The position numbers and the translations under genes are program-made. Positions 1-5,866 of a stretch of DNA of 8,331 nucleotides are shown one piece after another. The notes below the pieces were generated by a model. It was given only the letters and a program-made list of their open reading frames with translations, had not been told where the DNA came from and did no database searches. The stretch covers positions 1 through 8,331 of the forward strand of contig JALHSV010000392.1 of assembly GCA_022865525.1 (NCBI GenBank), written 5' to 3'. Source of the DNA: Thermodesulfovibrionales bacterium (GTDB lineage: Bacteria; Nitrospirota; Thermodesulfovibrionia; Thermodesulfovibrionales; SM23-35). Each line of letters opens with the position of its first letter. Positions within the stretch are counted from its first letter, which is position 1.

Positions 1-213
1 CGGCGCCGACAGCATCCATTTCTGGTTATGTGATACCTTGGCAATTTGTTGTTTGATCCCTTCATCCCTGATGATGATGAAGTGCCATGGTTGCGTATTG
101 TTCCCCGAAGGAGCAAGTCGCGCGCTTTCAATTAGCTGCATTATTTTTTCATCAGCAACAGGTTTAGCGGTATACTTCCTGATACTGCGTCGCAATTTAA
201 TTTCATTCATCAT
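1..213 (-). CDS. Nitroreductase family protein, N-terminal part (gene continues beyond position 1)
   Basis: The first 71 residues of an FMN-dependent nitroreductase-type oxidoreductase are visible; the rest lies outside the window. The start MMNEIKLRRSIRKYT carries the Arg-Arg-Ser-x-Arg motif that contacts the FMN phosphate in this family. It is followed by ARLAPSGNNTQPWHF (residues 31-45), the classic nitroreductase signature, and FIIIRD. Such enzymes are cytoplasmic homodimers that use NAD(P)H to reduce nitro compounds, quinones or flavins; the real substrate cannot be read from this fragment. Two ATGs are adjacent (213 and 210). An AAGGAG ribosome site at 223-228 lies 9 nt before the first, so 213 was chosen. 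The gene reads in the same direction as the creatininase gene at 329-1219, 115 bp upstream, but an 11-bp inverted repeat lies between them, so a shared transcript is uncertain. Confidence 0.9.
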   Translation of the reverse strand, partial: MMNEIKLRRSIRKYTAKPVADEKIMQLIESARLAPSGNNTQPWHFIIIRDEGIKQQIAKVSHNQKWMLSAP

Positions 214-248
214 GAGTTAATTCTCCTTATTCTTTTACGCATTGGAAG

Positions 249-287
249 CAGGTCTTGAAATAATAGAATCTTATAATTCAAGACCTG
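249..287. repeat. REP-like inverted repeat with 11-bp perfect arms
   Basis: CAGGTCTTGAA (249-259) and TTCAAGACCTG (277-287) are perfect reverse complements around a 17-bp AT-rich centre. The same arm sequence recurs at 1253-1334 and, degenerate, at 5043-5073, so this is a member of a local repeat family rather than a one-off terminator. It lies between the creatininase stop and the nitroreductase start. Sequences of this kind are often moved by REP-associated (Y1-type) transposases, but none is encoded here. It could still act as a weak terminator or mRNA-stabilising hairpin. Confidence 0.75.
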
Positions 288-328
288 GCCCCATTTCGCC
301 TTTTCGATTCATTCCGTGGTCCCGGACA

Positions 329-1219
329 TCAGCGTCGTACCTTGGCTTGATCCCAAGCCGCAATGAATTTCACGACCCGGTCGACCGTCTCCTGAACGAT
401 CTTCCGGCCCTTTTCCCGTGTGGCCGTCTGCGGATCTCCGAGAGACCAGATGCCGTTGCTGCTGAGCTCCCGGCTCGAGCCGCCCTTCTGGGTTTCCGCA
501 GGCACGCCAAAGAGCGAGCCCCACGCCGCTTCTACGTCCGGATCCTTCTTTGCCAGCTCCGCGAGCTTCTCCATTTGCGGCGTGAAATGCATGACGGGTT
601 TCTCTGCCCTGTCCATACGCACGAGCTGCGGTTCGAGATAGAGGACGAGCGATGTCTCGCCGACTCCGGCGTGCCAGTCCATGAACGCCTCCTCCTCGCC
701 GCCTTCGAGCGGTCCGCCGACACCGATGGCCACGGCTGTTGCCTCGGTTTCCTGGTTGATGCGATGAATCACGGTCTGCTGTGCCAGCGAGTTGCCGCCG
801 TGATAGTTGAAGATGAGGAAGCGGCGGAAACCGTACTTCATCAGCATCTGGGCCGTCTCGAACAGGACCTCGGCGATGGTCTCGGACTTGAGGCTCAGTG
901 TTCCGGGAAACCCGGAATGATAGAGGCTGTAGCCCGCAAGGAGAACCGGCGCGACCACGACCCCGGTCCTGGCCGAAATTAGCTTGGAGATGTCCGTGGC
1001 CAGTATGAAATCGGTGCCCAAAGGCAGTTGCGGCCCATGCTGCTCGGTGCTCCCGAGCGGTAGGATGACCATGTCATTCTTGGCGACATAATCCCTCACG
1101 TCAGTCCAGGTCATCTCCTGCAGTACGAGCGGTTTGGCGTCCGGCTGAGCAAAAAGCACGGCCTGTACCGCCAGCAGAGTGAAAATGATAGCGAACCATC
1201 CAGAAATCCTGCGATTCAT
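329..1219 (-). CDS. Exported creatininase family amidohydrolase
   Basis: This encodes 296 residues, a normal length for the creatininase/MftE superfamily plus a signal peptide. Residues 1-24 (positively charged start, then a hydrophobic stretch ending VLFA) look like a Sec signal peptide cut near Ala24, so the enzyme probably works in the periplasm. Family motifs appear in order: LPLGSTEQHGPQLPLGTD (53-70) with metal ligands Glu59, His61 and Asp70; FNYHGGN (137-143) with His140; HAGVGETS (183-190) with Glu188; and the C-terminal GDPQTATREKG (261-271). The usual His after the EQHGP motif is Gln64. Members hydrolyse cyclic or linear amides with a two-metal centre (creatinine, FAPy pyrimidine, mycofactocin peptide); the substrate here is unknown. 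The frame stays open to 1315, but 1219 was chosen because GGAGGG (1224-1229) precedes it and the signal peptide then starts correctly. Codons are GC-rich, unlike the island to the right. Confidence 0.9.
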   Translation of the reverse strand: MNRRISGWFAIIFTLLAVQAVLFAQPDAKPLVLQEMTWTDVRDYVAKNDMVILPLGSTEQHGPQLPLGTDFILATDISKLISARTGVVVAPVLLAGYSLYHSGFPGTLSLKSETIAEVLFETAQMLMKYGFRRFLIFNYHGGNSLAQQTVIHRINQETEATAVAIGVGGPLEGGEEEAFMDWHAGVGETSLVLYLEPQLVRMDRAEKPVMHFTPQMEKLAELAKKDPDVEAAWGSLFGVPAETQKGGSSRELSSNGIWSLGDPQTATREKGRKIVQETVDRVVKFIAAWDQAKVRR

Positions 1220-1223
1220 GATT

Positions 1224-1230
1224 CCCTCCG
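1224..1230 (-). promoter_or_regulatory. Ribosome binding site that fixes the creatininase start
   Basis: On the minus strand CGGAGGG lies 4 nt before the ATG at 1219. No comparable site precedes the more upstream in-frame ATG at 1315, whose extension would run through the repeat arm at 1253-1271. This supports the 296-residue product. Confidence 0.75.
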
Positions 1231-1252
1231 TTATTTCATATTTTGAAGGAAA

Positions 1253-1334
1253 ATGAGGGTTAGGTCTTGAATTAACAGGTCGATCATTGACCTTTTTCAC
1301 AAATAAAACTGTCATTTCAAGACCTGACCCTCAT
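1253..1334. repeat. Inverted repeat, 19-bp arms with one mismatch (REP-like family 1)
   Basis: The left arm ATGAGGGTTAGGTCTTGAA (1253-1271) and right arm TTCAAGACCTGACCCTCAT (1316-1334) are reverse complements except at one position, around a 44-bp centre. The AGGTCTTGAA core is shared with the element at 249-287. The element sits just upstream of the creatininase gene, at the point where base composition shifts from GC-rich to AT-rich. It resembles a paired REP element or small non-autonomous insertion; no transposase gene is present. Confidence 0.8.
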
Positions 1335-1451
1335 GCCCCCGTAACTGGATCGAACTTGATCTCGATGGGTGTCTGGAGAAAAACATTTACGTTTTGTAAC
1401 CAATAAAAATAGAAATCGACGGCAGCGAACATCTTCACTGAAGCTCTTTTC

Positions 1452-1465
1452 TTTTAGTACTAAAA
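1452..1465. repeat. 14-bp AT-rich palindrome in the gap after the NACHT gene
   Basis: TTTTAGTACTAAAA is a perfect palindrome, extended by weak pairing on both sides (1447-1470). It lies about 75 bp beyond the NACHT stop codon. With so little GC it is a poor rho-independent terminator, though runs of T follow on the minus strand. The rest of 1335-1541 shows no gene. Confidence 0.35.
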
Positions 1466-1541
1466 AAAGATAAAAATATATGTCTACCTACTTGACACGT
1501 ACCTTCTAATGGGCATCCCCGGTTCGCCTACATTCCAAGCC

Positions 1542-4493
1542 TCATTCTAAATCGGCATGCGTAAACTCAACAGTTCGATTTTCGCCCAACCGATGGAGCA
1601 CCTTGTCTGGTCTTAATTCCCATAGCATTTTTTGAAGTAGATATCCCGCATTAATCTGAGCGCGCCGACTCATCCAATGCCCCCTTGCGGCTTCAAAGAG
1701 TCCTGCAGTTGTTGACAGAAAGAGAACTAAAATAATGATCCAAATAAAAAAATCCGGTTCAGATGGAGAAAATAATAAATTGTATAACGCTAGGAATATA
1801 AAAAGAATTGTGGCATATAAAAGGAAACGCGTTTTCACAAGACGTGAGCGGTTGGAAAAGATATCTCTGTGTGAGATCATTTGCATTGAGTAGTCAGTCC
1901 TGAAAATGCGATTCTGAACTCGATAACCTAGTTGAAAAATTCGCTCATATTCAAATGGCAACACAACCGAATGACCACGATCATTTCTAAGAAGCAAACC
2001 AAAAACAAAAAATGATATTGGTAATATGTTTAACAGAAATGTTGCCGTCGCCAACGGACCAACAAACACAAGAGTTGTACCAATACAAATAAGTGCAAAC
2101 ATAGTTCCTGTCAAAAAATTAACCGAACGATGCATTAACCCACCATTTAACATCCATATCCCAATTGGTCGTTGCGAGGAGAAAGCAATTAGAGCCAACG
2201 CCAAACAACCTATAAAAATAAATAGCCGATATAAATTATGAACATAAATTGACGAGAGCACAGCGAGTATCGCAGCATAAAGACAGAAGAAAAGAGCGTG
2301 GGAAACGCACCATTCATGTGACCGTATTAGCCAAGTTGTTATCGCCTCTGCTCTTTTGTGTGGAGCACCTTGTTTCAATCTTTTGCACATTTGGAAAAGA
2401 GAGGCAATATAAAGTAATGAGCTACCAGCAACTTCTCTGATATGAATCCGTCCTTCTATCCCTCTATCCTTGGCTTCTGTAAGATGCTTTTTTAAAAATT
2501 TGTCTGGTTTTCGGATATAGGGAACGCAATTTATAACCAATGAACCCATATTGGGCGCCATGCGGCCTCTTGTTGGGAACATATTTCGAATAGTGAGACC
2601 AAGCACACGTTGGGCAACATAATCAGCTTTGTCTGCAGATAAATCTGGCAGAAGATTTGTTAGTCGCACCAAATTGTGTAATTGAAGATTTTCGAAAAGA
2701 GCATCTGTCGCTTTCACACATTGCGTATCATCCCCCTTAAGAACCCAGGAAAAGAGGAGACCTTCAAAACTGTCACTGAGATATCCAGCATCGGTAAGAC
2801 AAGTTGCCCACACTTCTGGATGTCTAGAAAGTGCCTTATTGGCACCTTCGGTTCCGGCAGTAGCAAGTAACAATCCAACAAACTTTGCTACTTTCGCTCG
2901 ATCGCTCAATCGTTTTTCAAGTTCTTCCTCAAGATCATTTCCCATTTTACCGGTCAGTTTACGAAGGAGCTGGACAACAGGTGTTTTTATCGCATCATTC
3001 ATAGTATCAACTTCAACAAGGCACAACTTAACGGCCTTTGTTTGTTGCTCAAGAGCAGGTGTGGGACACTCAGCGACTGCTGCAGCACCAAGTATAGGAT
3101 CAACATTGAAGATTGCATCTAGGTAAGGATTCGGGTCCCTATGTTGCGCAACAGCTATTAAAATGGATTCTCGCCACCATAGGCGAGGCTGGAGTTGTCC
3201 AAGCGCTTGTGGATCAAGAACTAGATTCATCTCCAGTGAAGAAAAATATTCTTGGAGCCCGAATTGAGCAAAAATGATATTATTTTTATCATCTGCAACT
3301 AGAATACCCGTGCGTGTTCTTATAGAACTAATTACATCGCAATTTTGTTTGGACAGAAAACCAAATTTGGGTAACCATGAAGCAATCATACGTTCTGCTT
3401 CAATTATGGGTAGTTCACTTGTATTACGCTTATGCATCTCGAATGCTAGTTTAGGCAATATGCGATCATAAAGAGGGCGAAAATGATCAGGTGGATGCCC
3501 CTGAGCTGTTGCCCAATCTGAAATCAACCAACTAGCAATTCTTTCAAGATATTTATATCGTTCATCAGGTACTCCAGCATTCGATTCCGTATATTGCATT
3601 AGCCCCCCAATGAGCAAAAGAGGTGACCGCGCAAGTTCATGAATGCGAGGAATTGCAGTAAGATCTCTCCAAAATGTGCTTGCCGATTTATCTTGAGGAA
3701 AACCAAGTGGCCATTTTTCTGCAAAAGCCTGTATTTTTTCATCCCTGAGTGGGCGAACCTCAAGGATCAAAGGAATATCTAAGGGAGTATCTAAATACGC
3801 CTCTCTTCGACAAGTTACAATTAAAGTGCCTCTTTTTGAGTAATACTTGTGGAAAAACACGTTGATATCATCGATCACCTTCGCACGGAAGGAAGGTTTC
3901 ACTTCGTCAAGGCCATCAAGAACACAGATCCCCGACATTTGAAATATCTCTTGTAGTAATTTCTCTGGTTCTACAAATCCGTGTTTTTTTAATTCATGAG
4001 AAAGAGAATCTTCGATAGTATTAAATCCGACATAATCACGAAGTCTTAGGAAAAATGGCTTTGGATGGCGCCGTTTCGCAGCTAATTCATCCAATATCCG
4101 CTTTTTAACAAGAGTAGATTTCCCGGCACCAGGCCCACCAAGAAGCACACAAGTTTTTGTTAATCCAGAATCAATATGTCCCAAGCGTTTCTGTTCATCT
4201 GGCTTATGCATTAAATCAGATGTAACTAAATCAAGCGGAATAAATGTCTGGCTCATAGAAAAACCTTGCCGTTTCCCTACAACGATCAGATTACTACATT
4301 CTTCCGTTAAAGATTTTGAATATCGCCGATTTGCAACTTCATTCCGCCATAGGCGTAAGAGAAATCGGAAAGGGCGACGCCAACCAAATAGCACTGCGAA
4401 AATGAATGCAGCGATGAGACTATAAAGAATCGCCATTAAATCCCATGTTTTCACCCAATTGATAACACCGGAAAGAATCAGAGAATTGCTCAT
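1542..4493 (-). CDS. NACHT-domain NTPase with N-terminal anchor and multi-pass C-terminal membrane region
   Basis: This encodes 983 residues. A membrane segment lies at about 20-37, followed by a basic stretch. The NACHT ATPase domain covers roughly 112-300: Walker A GGPGAGKST (119-127; Lys125, Ser126), Walker B ICVLDGLDEV (189-198) with the acidic cluster Asp193/Asp196/Glu197 typical of NACHT, and a sensor strand TLIVTCRR (223-230). A winged-helix-like part ends with FAQFGLQEYF (408-417), matching the F-x-x-x-x-x-QEYF pattern of STAND proteins. Residues 430-730 form a helix-rich region without recognisable repeats. About six hydrophobic segments follow (near 735-751, 755-772, 791-810, 812-836, 888-908, 914-934), then a soluble tail. 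No nuclease, TIR or protease effector is visible, so activity at the membrane is the likeliest output. Bacterial NACHT proteins are established anti-phage sensors; defence here is inference. AAGGAGA at 4504-4510 supports the start. The gene has its own copy of the leader at 4564-4791. Confidence 0.9.
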   Translation of the reverse strand: MSNSLILSGVINWVKTWDLMAILYSLIAAFIFAVLFGWRRPFRFLLRLWRNEVANRRYSKSLTEECSNLIVVGKRQGFSMSQTFIPLDLVTSDLMHKPDEQKRLGHIDSGLTKTCVLLGGPGAGKSTLVKKRILDELAAKRRHPKPFFLRLRDYVGFNTIEDSLSHELKKHGFVEPEKLLQEIFQMSGICVLDGLDEVKPSFRAKVIDDINVFFHKYYSKRGTLIVTCRREAYLDTPLDIPLILEVRPLRDEKIQAFAEKWPLGFPQDKSASTFWRDLTAIPRIHELARSPLLLIGGLMQYTESNAGVPDERYKYLERIASWLISDWATAQGHPPDHFRPLYDRILPKLAFEMHKRNTSELPIIEAERMIASWLPKFGFLSKQNCDVISSIRTRTGILVADDKNNIIFAQFGLQEYFSSLEMNLVLDPQALGQLQPRLWWRESILIAVAQHRDPNPYLDAIFNVDPILGAAAVAECPTPALEQQTKAVKLCLVEVDTMNDAIKTPVVQLLRKLTGKMGNDLEEELEKRLSDRAKVAKFVGLLLATAGTEGANKALSRHPEVWATCLTDAGYLSDSFEGLLFSWVLKGDDTQCVKATDALFENLQLHNLVRLTNLLPDLSADKADYVAQRVLGLTIRNMFPTRGRMAPNMGSLVINCVPYIRKPDKFLKKHLTEAKDRGIEGRIHIREVAGSSLLYIASLFQMCKRLKQGAPHKRAEAITTWLIRSHEWCVSHALFFCLYAAILAVLSSIYVHNLYRLFIFIGCLALALIAFSSQRPIGIWMLNGGLMHRSVNFLTGTMFALICIGTTLVFVGPLATATFLLNILPISFFVFGLLLRNDRGHSVVLPFEYERIFQLGYRVQNRIFRTDYSMQMISHRDIFSNRSRLVKTRFLLYATILFIFLALYNLLFSPSEPDFFIWIIILVLFLSTTAGLFEAARGHWMSRRAQINAGYLLQKMLWELRPDKVLHRLGENRTVEFTHADLE

Positions 4494-4634
4494 AATAATA
4501 ACATCTCCTTTTCATGTATTTTTCAAATATTTTTTGTTTGCAAAATAAAATTAATATAGCATTAAGCTCCCGCCTATGTAAGCTTTTCAGGCGAGGGCGA
4601 TTTTTATCAGCTTTCATTCGGCAAGCAAGAGAAA

Positions 4635-4662
4635 AGTATATTTACAAAAGAAAAAAAGGCAA
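4635..4662 (-). promoter_or_regulatory. Candidate sigma70 promoter of the NACHT gene
   Basis: On the minus strand TTGCCT (4662-4657) is followed after 16 bp by TATACT (4640-4635; five of six matches to the -10 consensus). The aligned site in copy B has the same -10 and a 17-bp spacer. The predicted transcript would start near 4628 and have an untranslated leader of about 135 nt. The -35 match is weak; the support comes from conservation between the copies and from position. Confidence 0.5.
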
Positions 4663-4671
4663 TAGGGAAAA

Positions 4672-4710
4672 ATGTAACATTGGGATCTCGGATTACAGCG
4701 ACTGGAGATC
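4672..4710. promoter_or_regulatory. Candidate operator dyads upstream of the NACHT promoter
   Basis: Two dyads lie just upstream of the -35 box: ATGTAACAT (4672-4680, an ATGT-N-ACAT palindrome) and GATCTC (4684-4689) paired with GAGATC (4705-4710) across 15 bp. Both recur at 7524-7532 and 7537-7563 in copy B, where the second arm is GGGATC, a single change. This is the most conserved part of the repeat, which suits a protein-binding site, but no regulator is encoded nearby. Confidence 0.4.
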
Positions 4711-4749
4711 AGTGGTAGTGATAGTATTAGCAGGAAAAGGCAATATATT

Positions 4750-4795
4750 CATGTAGGGGAGGGTTTTTGACCACCTTGGGGTACAACCCTCGTGC
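4750..4795. repeat. Hairpin at the distal end of leader copy A
   Basis: GGAGGGTT near 4758-4765 pairs with AACCCTC (4785-4791), enclosing a second, imperfect stem in ACCACCTTGGGGT. The sequence begins CATGTAGGGG, linking it to the GTAGGGG-type palindromes at 7671-8009. The equivalent in copy B (7609-7657) pairs better. Confidence 0.6.
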
Positions 4796-4797
4796 AA

Positions 4798-4969
4798 AAT
4801 TGGGGTCAAGTCTTTCATTATTACTTTCCCTTGTTTCGAATAAATCTTTCAGCCACCGATTTTCATTTGCGTTATGCCCATTTTGAATCCTTTATCAGAG
4901 AATCTTTTTTATTATACAATTGATTCTATGATTTTTCTAAAGTCACAAAGTCAAGCACCGACCCCAATT
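4798..4969. repeat. Inverted repeat with 10-bp perfect ends (REP-like family 2)
   Basis: AATTGGGGTC (4798-4807) and GACCCCAATT (4960-4969) are perfect reverse complements bounding 172 bp. Just inside each end is an AAGTC-type word (CAAGTCTTTC on the left, AAGTCAAGCACC on the right). No reading frame of note lies inside. It has the layout of a small non-autonomous element or a pair of REPs. The adjoining 4970-5040 is GC-rich and also without a gene. Confidence 0.65.
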
Positions 4970-5042
4970 CCCCACTGGGCGTCCCCAAACTCTTTTTATC
5001 CTCCTGGCTTTAAGGCAGGCATCGGGGGCCGGGGCCTAAGAC

Positions 5043-5073
5043 AATAAAATCATATAATTCAAGCCTCACCCTT
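5043..5073 (-). repeat. Degenerate family-1 repeat overlapping the 3' end of the membrane-protein gene
   Basis: Read on the minus strand, CTTGAATTATA-x-GATT-y-TATT matches the element near 260-286 at 19 of 21 positions. GGGTGAGG before it corresponds to the family's GGGTCAGG. The TGA stop of the gene at 5059-5760 (bases 5061-5059) lies inside the conserved CTTGAA, so the repeat appears to have inserted at, or created, the end of the coding frame. Confidence 0.6.
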
Positions 5074-5760
5074 AGTATTCCCAAGAGTCTTAATTTCCGT
5101 TTTCTTTTTTGATTTTATTGATTTTAATTTCTTTTGTTTTGAATCAATTCCAAATACTAAACCAATGAAAACTAATGAAATACAAATTATGAAGAAAAAA
5201 ATAAATGAAAAAGGAGAAAATTCAAGAACTTTTATAATCAATCCTAAAAATCCACGATATGTTTTATAATAATAAAATTTCCCCGATCCTCCTTCATACT
5301 GAAGTTTAAACTCTGACGATATTATCGATAAGGGAAATGACTGCCAAATGAAAGCTTCGATTTCTTCTTTAGGCTTAATATTTCCAAAATCAACAAATAA
5401 TTTCGATTCAATTCCTTTATATTGACCATTTGATCTGATTAAAATGGATTCTGGAACATAGGGCATTTTTAATGATACATTTGTAGCAGTATTTTCCCCC
5501 TCATTCGTTATTTTTAAATAAATTAAAAAAATGTCCGGAGCAATACTACTTCTAAAAAAATCTTTACTAAAATTTTTATCAAATCCAGTATTTTCGATTT
5601 TATTTAAAATTTCTTCTGGAATATTAAAAGGTTGGGATTTCACTTCAACAATAATATTGGGGCCACTTTCTTTTATACGATCATAAATCTCAATTACAGC
5701 AACAATTACTCCGAGAATTAGTGCGATTTTTCCAAATAAAGCCCAACGATTCGATTTCAT
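5059..5760 (-). CDS. Uncharacterised two-transmembrane protein with predicted extracytoplasmic beta-rich domain
   Basis: This encodes 233 residues that I do not recognise as a named family. A membrane segment near 8-27 and a second near 185-205 bracket about 150 residues. A very basic tail follows (KQKKLKSIKSKKK, 208-220). Charges around both segments predict that both ends are cytoplasmic and the middle is outside. The middle contains FLIYLKITNEGENTATNVSLKMP (78-100), the pattern of an Ig-like or NEW3/CARDB-type beta-sandwich (x-N-x-G-x-x-x-A-x-N-V). The frame opens at 5814, but AAAGGAG at 5769-5775, 8 nt before the ATG at 5760, fixes the start. The gene begins 106 bp after the P-loop ATPase gene in the same direction and is probably co-transcribed with it. 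It is the most AT-rich gene in the window. Its last codons lie in a REP-like repeat, so the native C-terminus may have been altered. A role as membrane sensor or effector of the ATPase is inference. Confidence 0.8.
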   Translation of the reverse strand: MKSNRWALFGKIALILGVIVAVIEIYDRIKESGPNIIVEVKSQPFNIPEEILNKIENTGFDKNFSKDFFRSSIAPDIFLIYLKITNEGENTATNVSLKMPYVPESILIRSNGQYKGIESKLFVDFGNIKPKEEIEAFIWQSFPLSIISSEFKLQYEGGSGKFYYYKTYRGFLGLIIKVLEFSPFSFIFFFIICISLVFIGLVFGIDSKQKKLKSIKSKKKTEIKTLGNTKGEA

Positions 5761-5768
5761 CGTAATAT

Positions 5769-5775
5769 CTCCTTT
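5769..5775 (-). promoter_or_regulatory. Ribosome binding site fixing the start of the two-TM protein
   Basis: AAAGGAG lies 8 nt before the ATG at 5760. The upstream in-frame ATG at 5814 lacks a comparable site and would add a polar 18-residue extension before the membrane segment. Confidence 0.75.
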
Positions 5776-5784
5776 CCTAAAAGT

Positions 5785-5814
5785 ATTATCATTATTATTG
5801 CAATAAACTATCAA
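5785..5814 (-). promoter_or_regulatory. Possible secondary promoter for the two-TM protein gene
   Basis: TTGATA (5814-5809) and GATAAT (5790-5785) each match the consensus at five of six positions, with an 18-bp spacer. Transcription would start near 5778, barely upstream of the ribosome site. In DNA this AT-rich such matches arise by chance, so this is only a candidate. It would allow the gene to be expressed independently of the ATPase gene. Confidence 0.3.
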
Positions 5815-5866
5815 AATTTTTTAAATATAAATATGATCAAGTTTGAATTGAATTCTAAAACCACAA

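Larger units (their letters stand above)
4564..4791 (-). repeat. Leader repeat copy A, upstream of the NACHT gene
   Basis: About 228 bp matching 7407-7650 in the same orientation. The best blocks are 4659-4714 against 7511-7567 (53 of 57 aligned columns identical) and 4750-4791 against 7609-7650 (39 of 42). The remainder aligns with small gaps, for example at the AAGCTCCCGCC end. Its near end is 70 bp from the NACHT ATG. It contains a promoter-like pair, two dyads and a terminal hairpin, each entered separately. It may be a duplicated regulatory leader or a mobile repeat that brought a promoter. I do not recognise the family. Confidence 0.85.

Noticed and set aside
242..982. 246-codon plus-strand open frame opposite the creatininase gene
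   Set aside because: It is antisense to a gene with clear family motifs and a signal peptide. Its translation has no recognisable domain, and it starts inside an inverted repeat without a ribosome site.
1492..1497. Perfect TTGACA -35 hexamer on the plus strand
   Set aside because: No -10 box lies at a suitable distance, and it would read into the 3' end of the NACHT gene.
4659..4714. Conserved block as a tRNA, riboswitch or retron RNA
   Set aside because: It lies upstream of the predicted start of transcription, shows no cloverleaf or known aptamer core, and has no reverse transcriptase gene nearby.
4990..5040. Rho-independent terminator after the two-TM protein gene
   Set aside because: On the minus strand CCTGCCTTAAAGCCAGG can fold with one mismatch, but no T tract follows, so it was not annotated.
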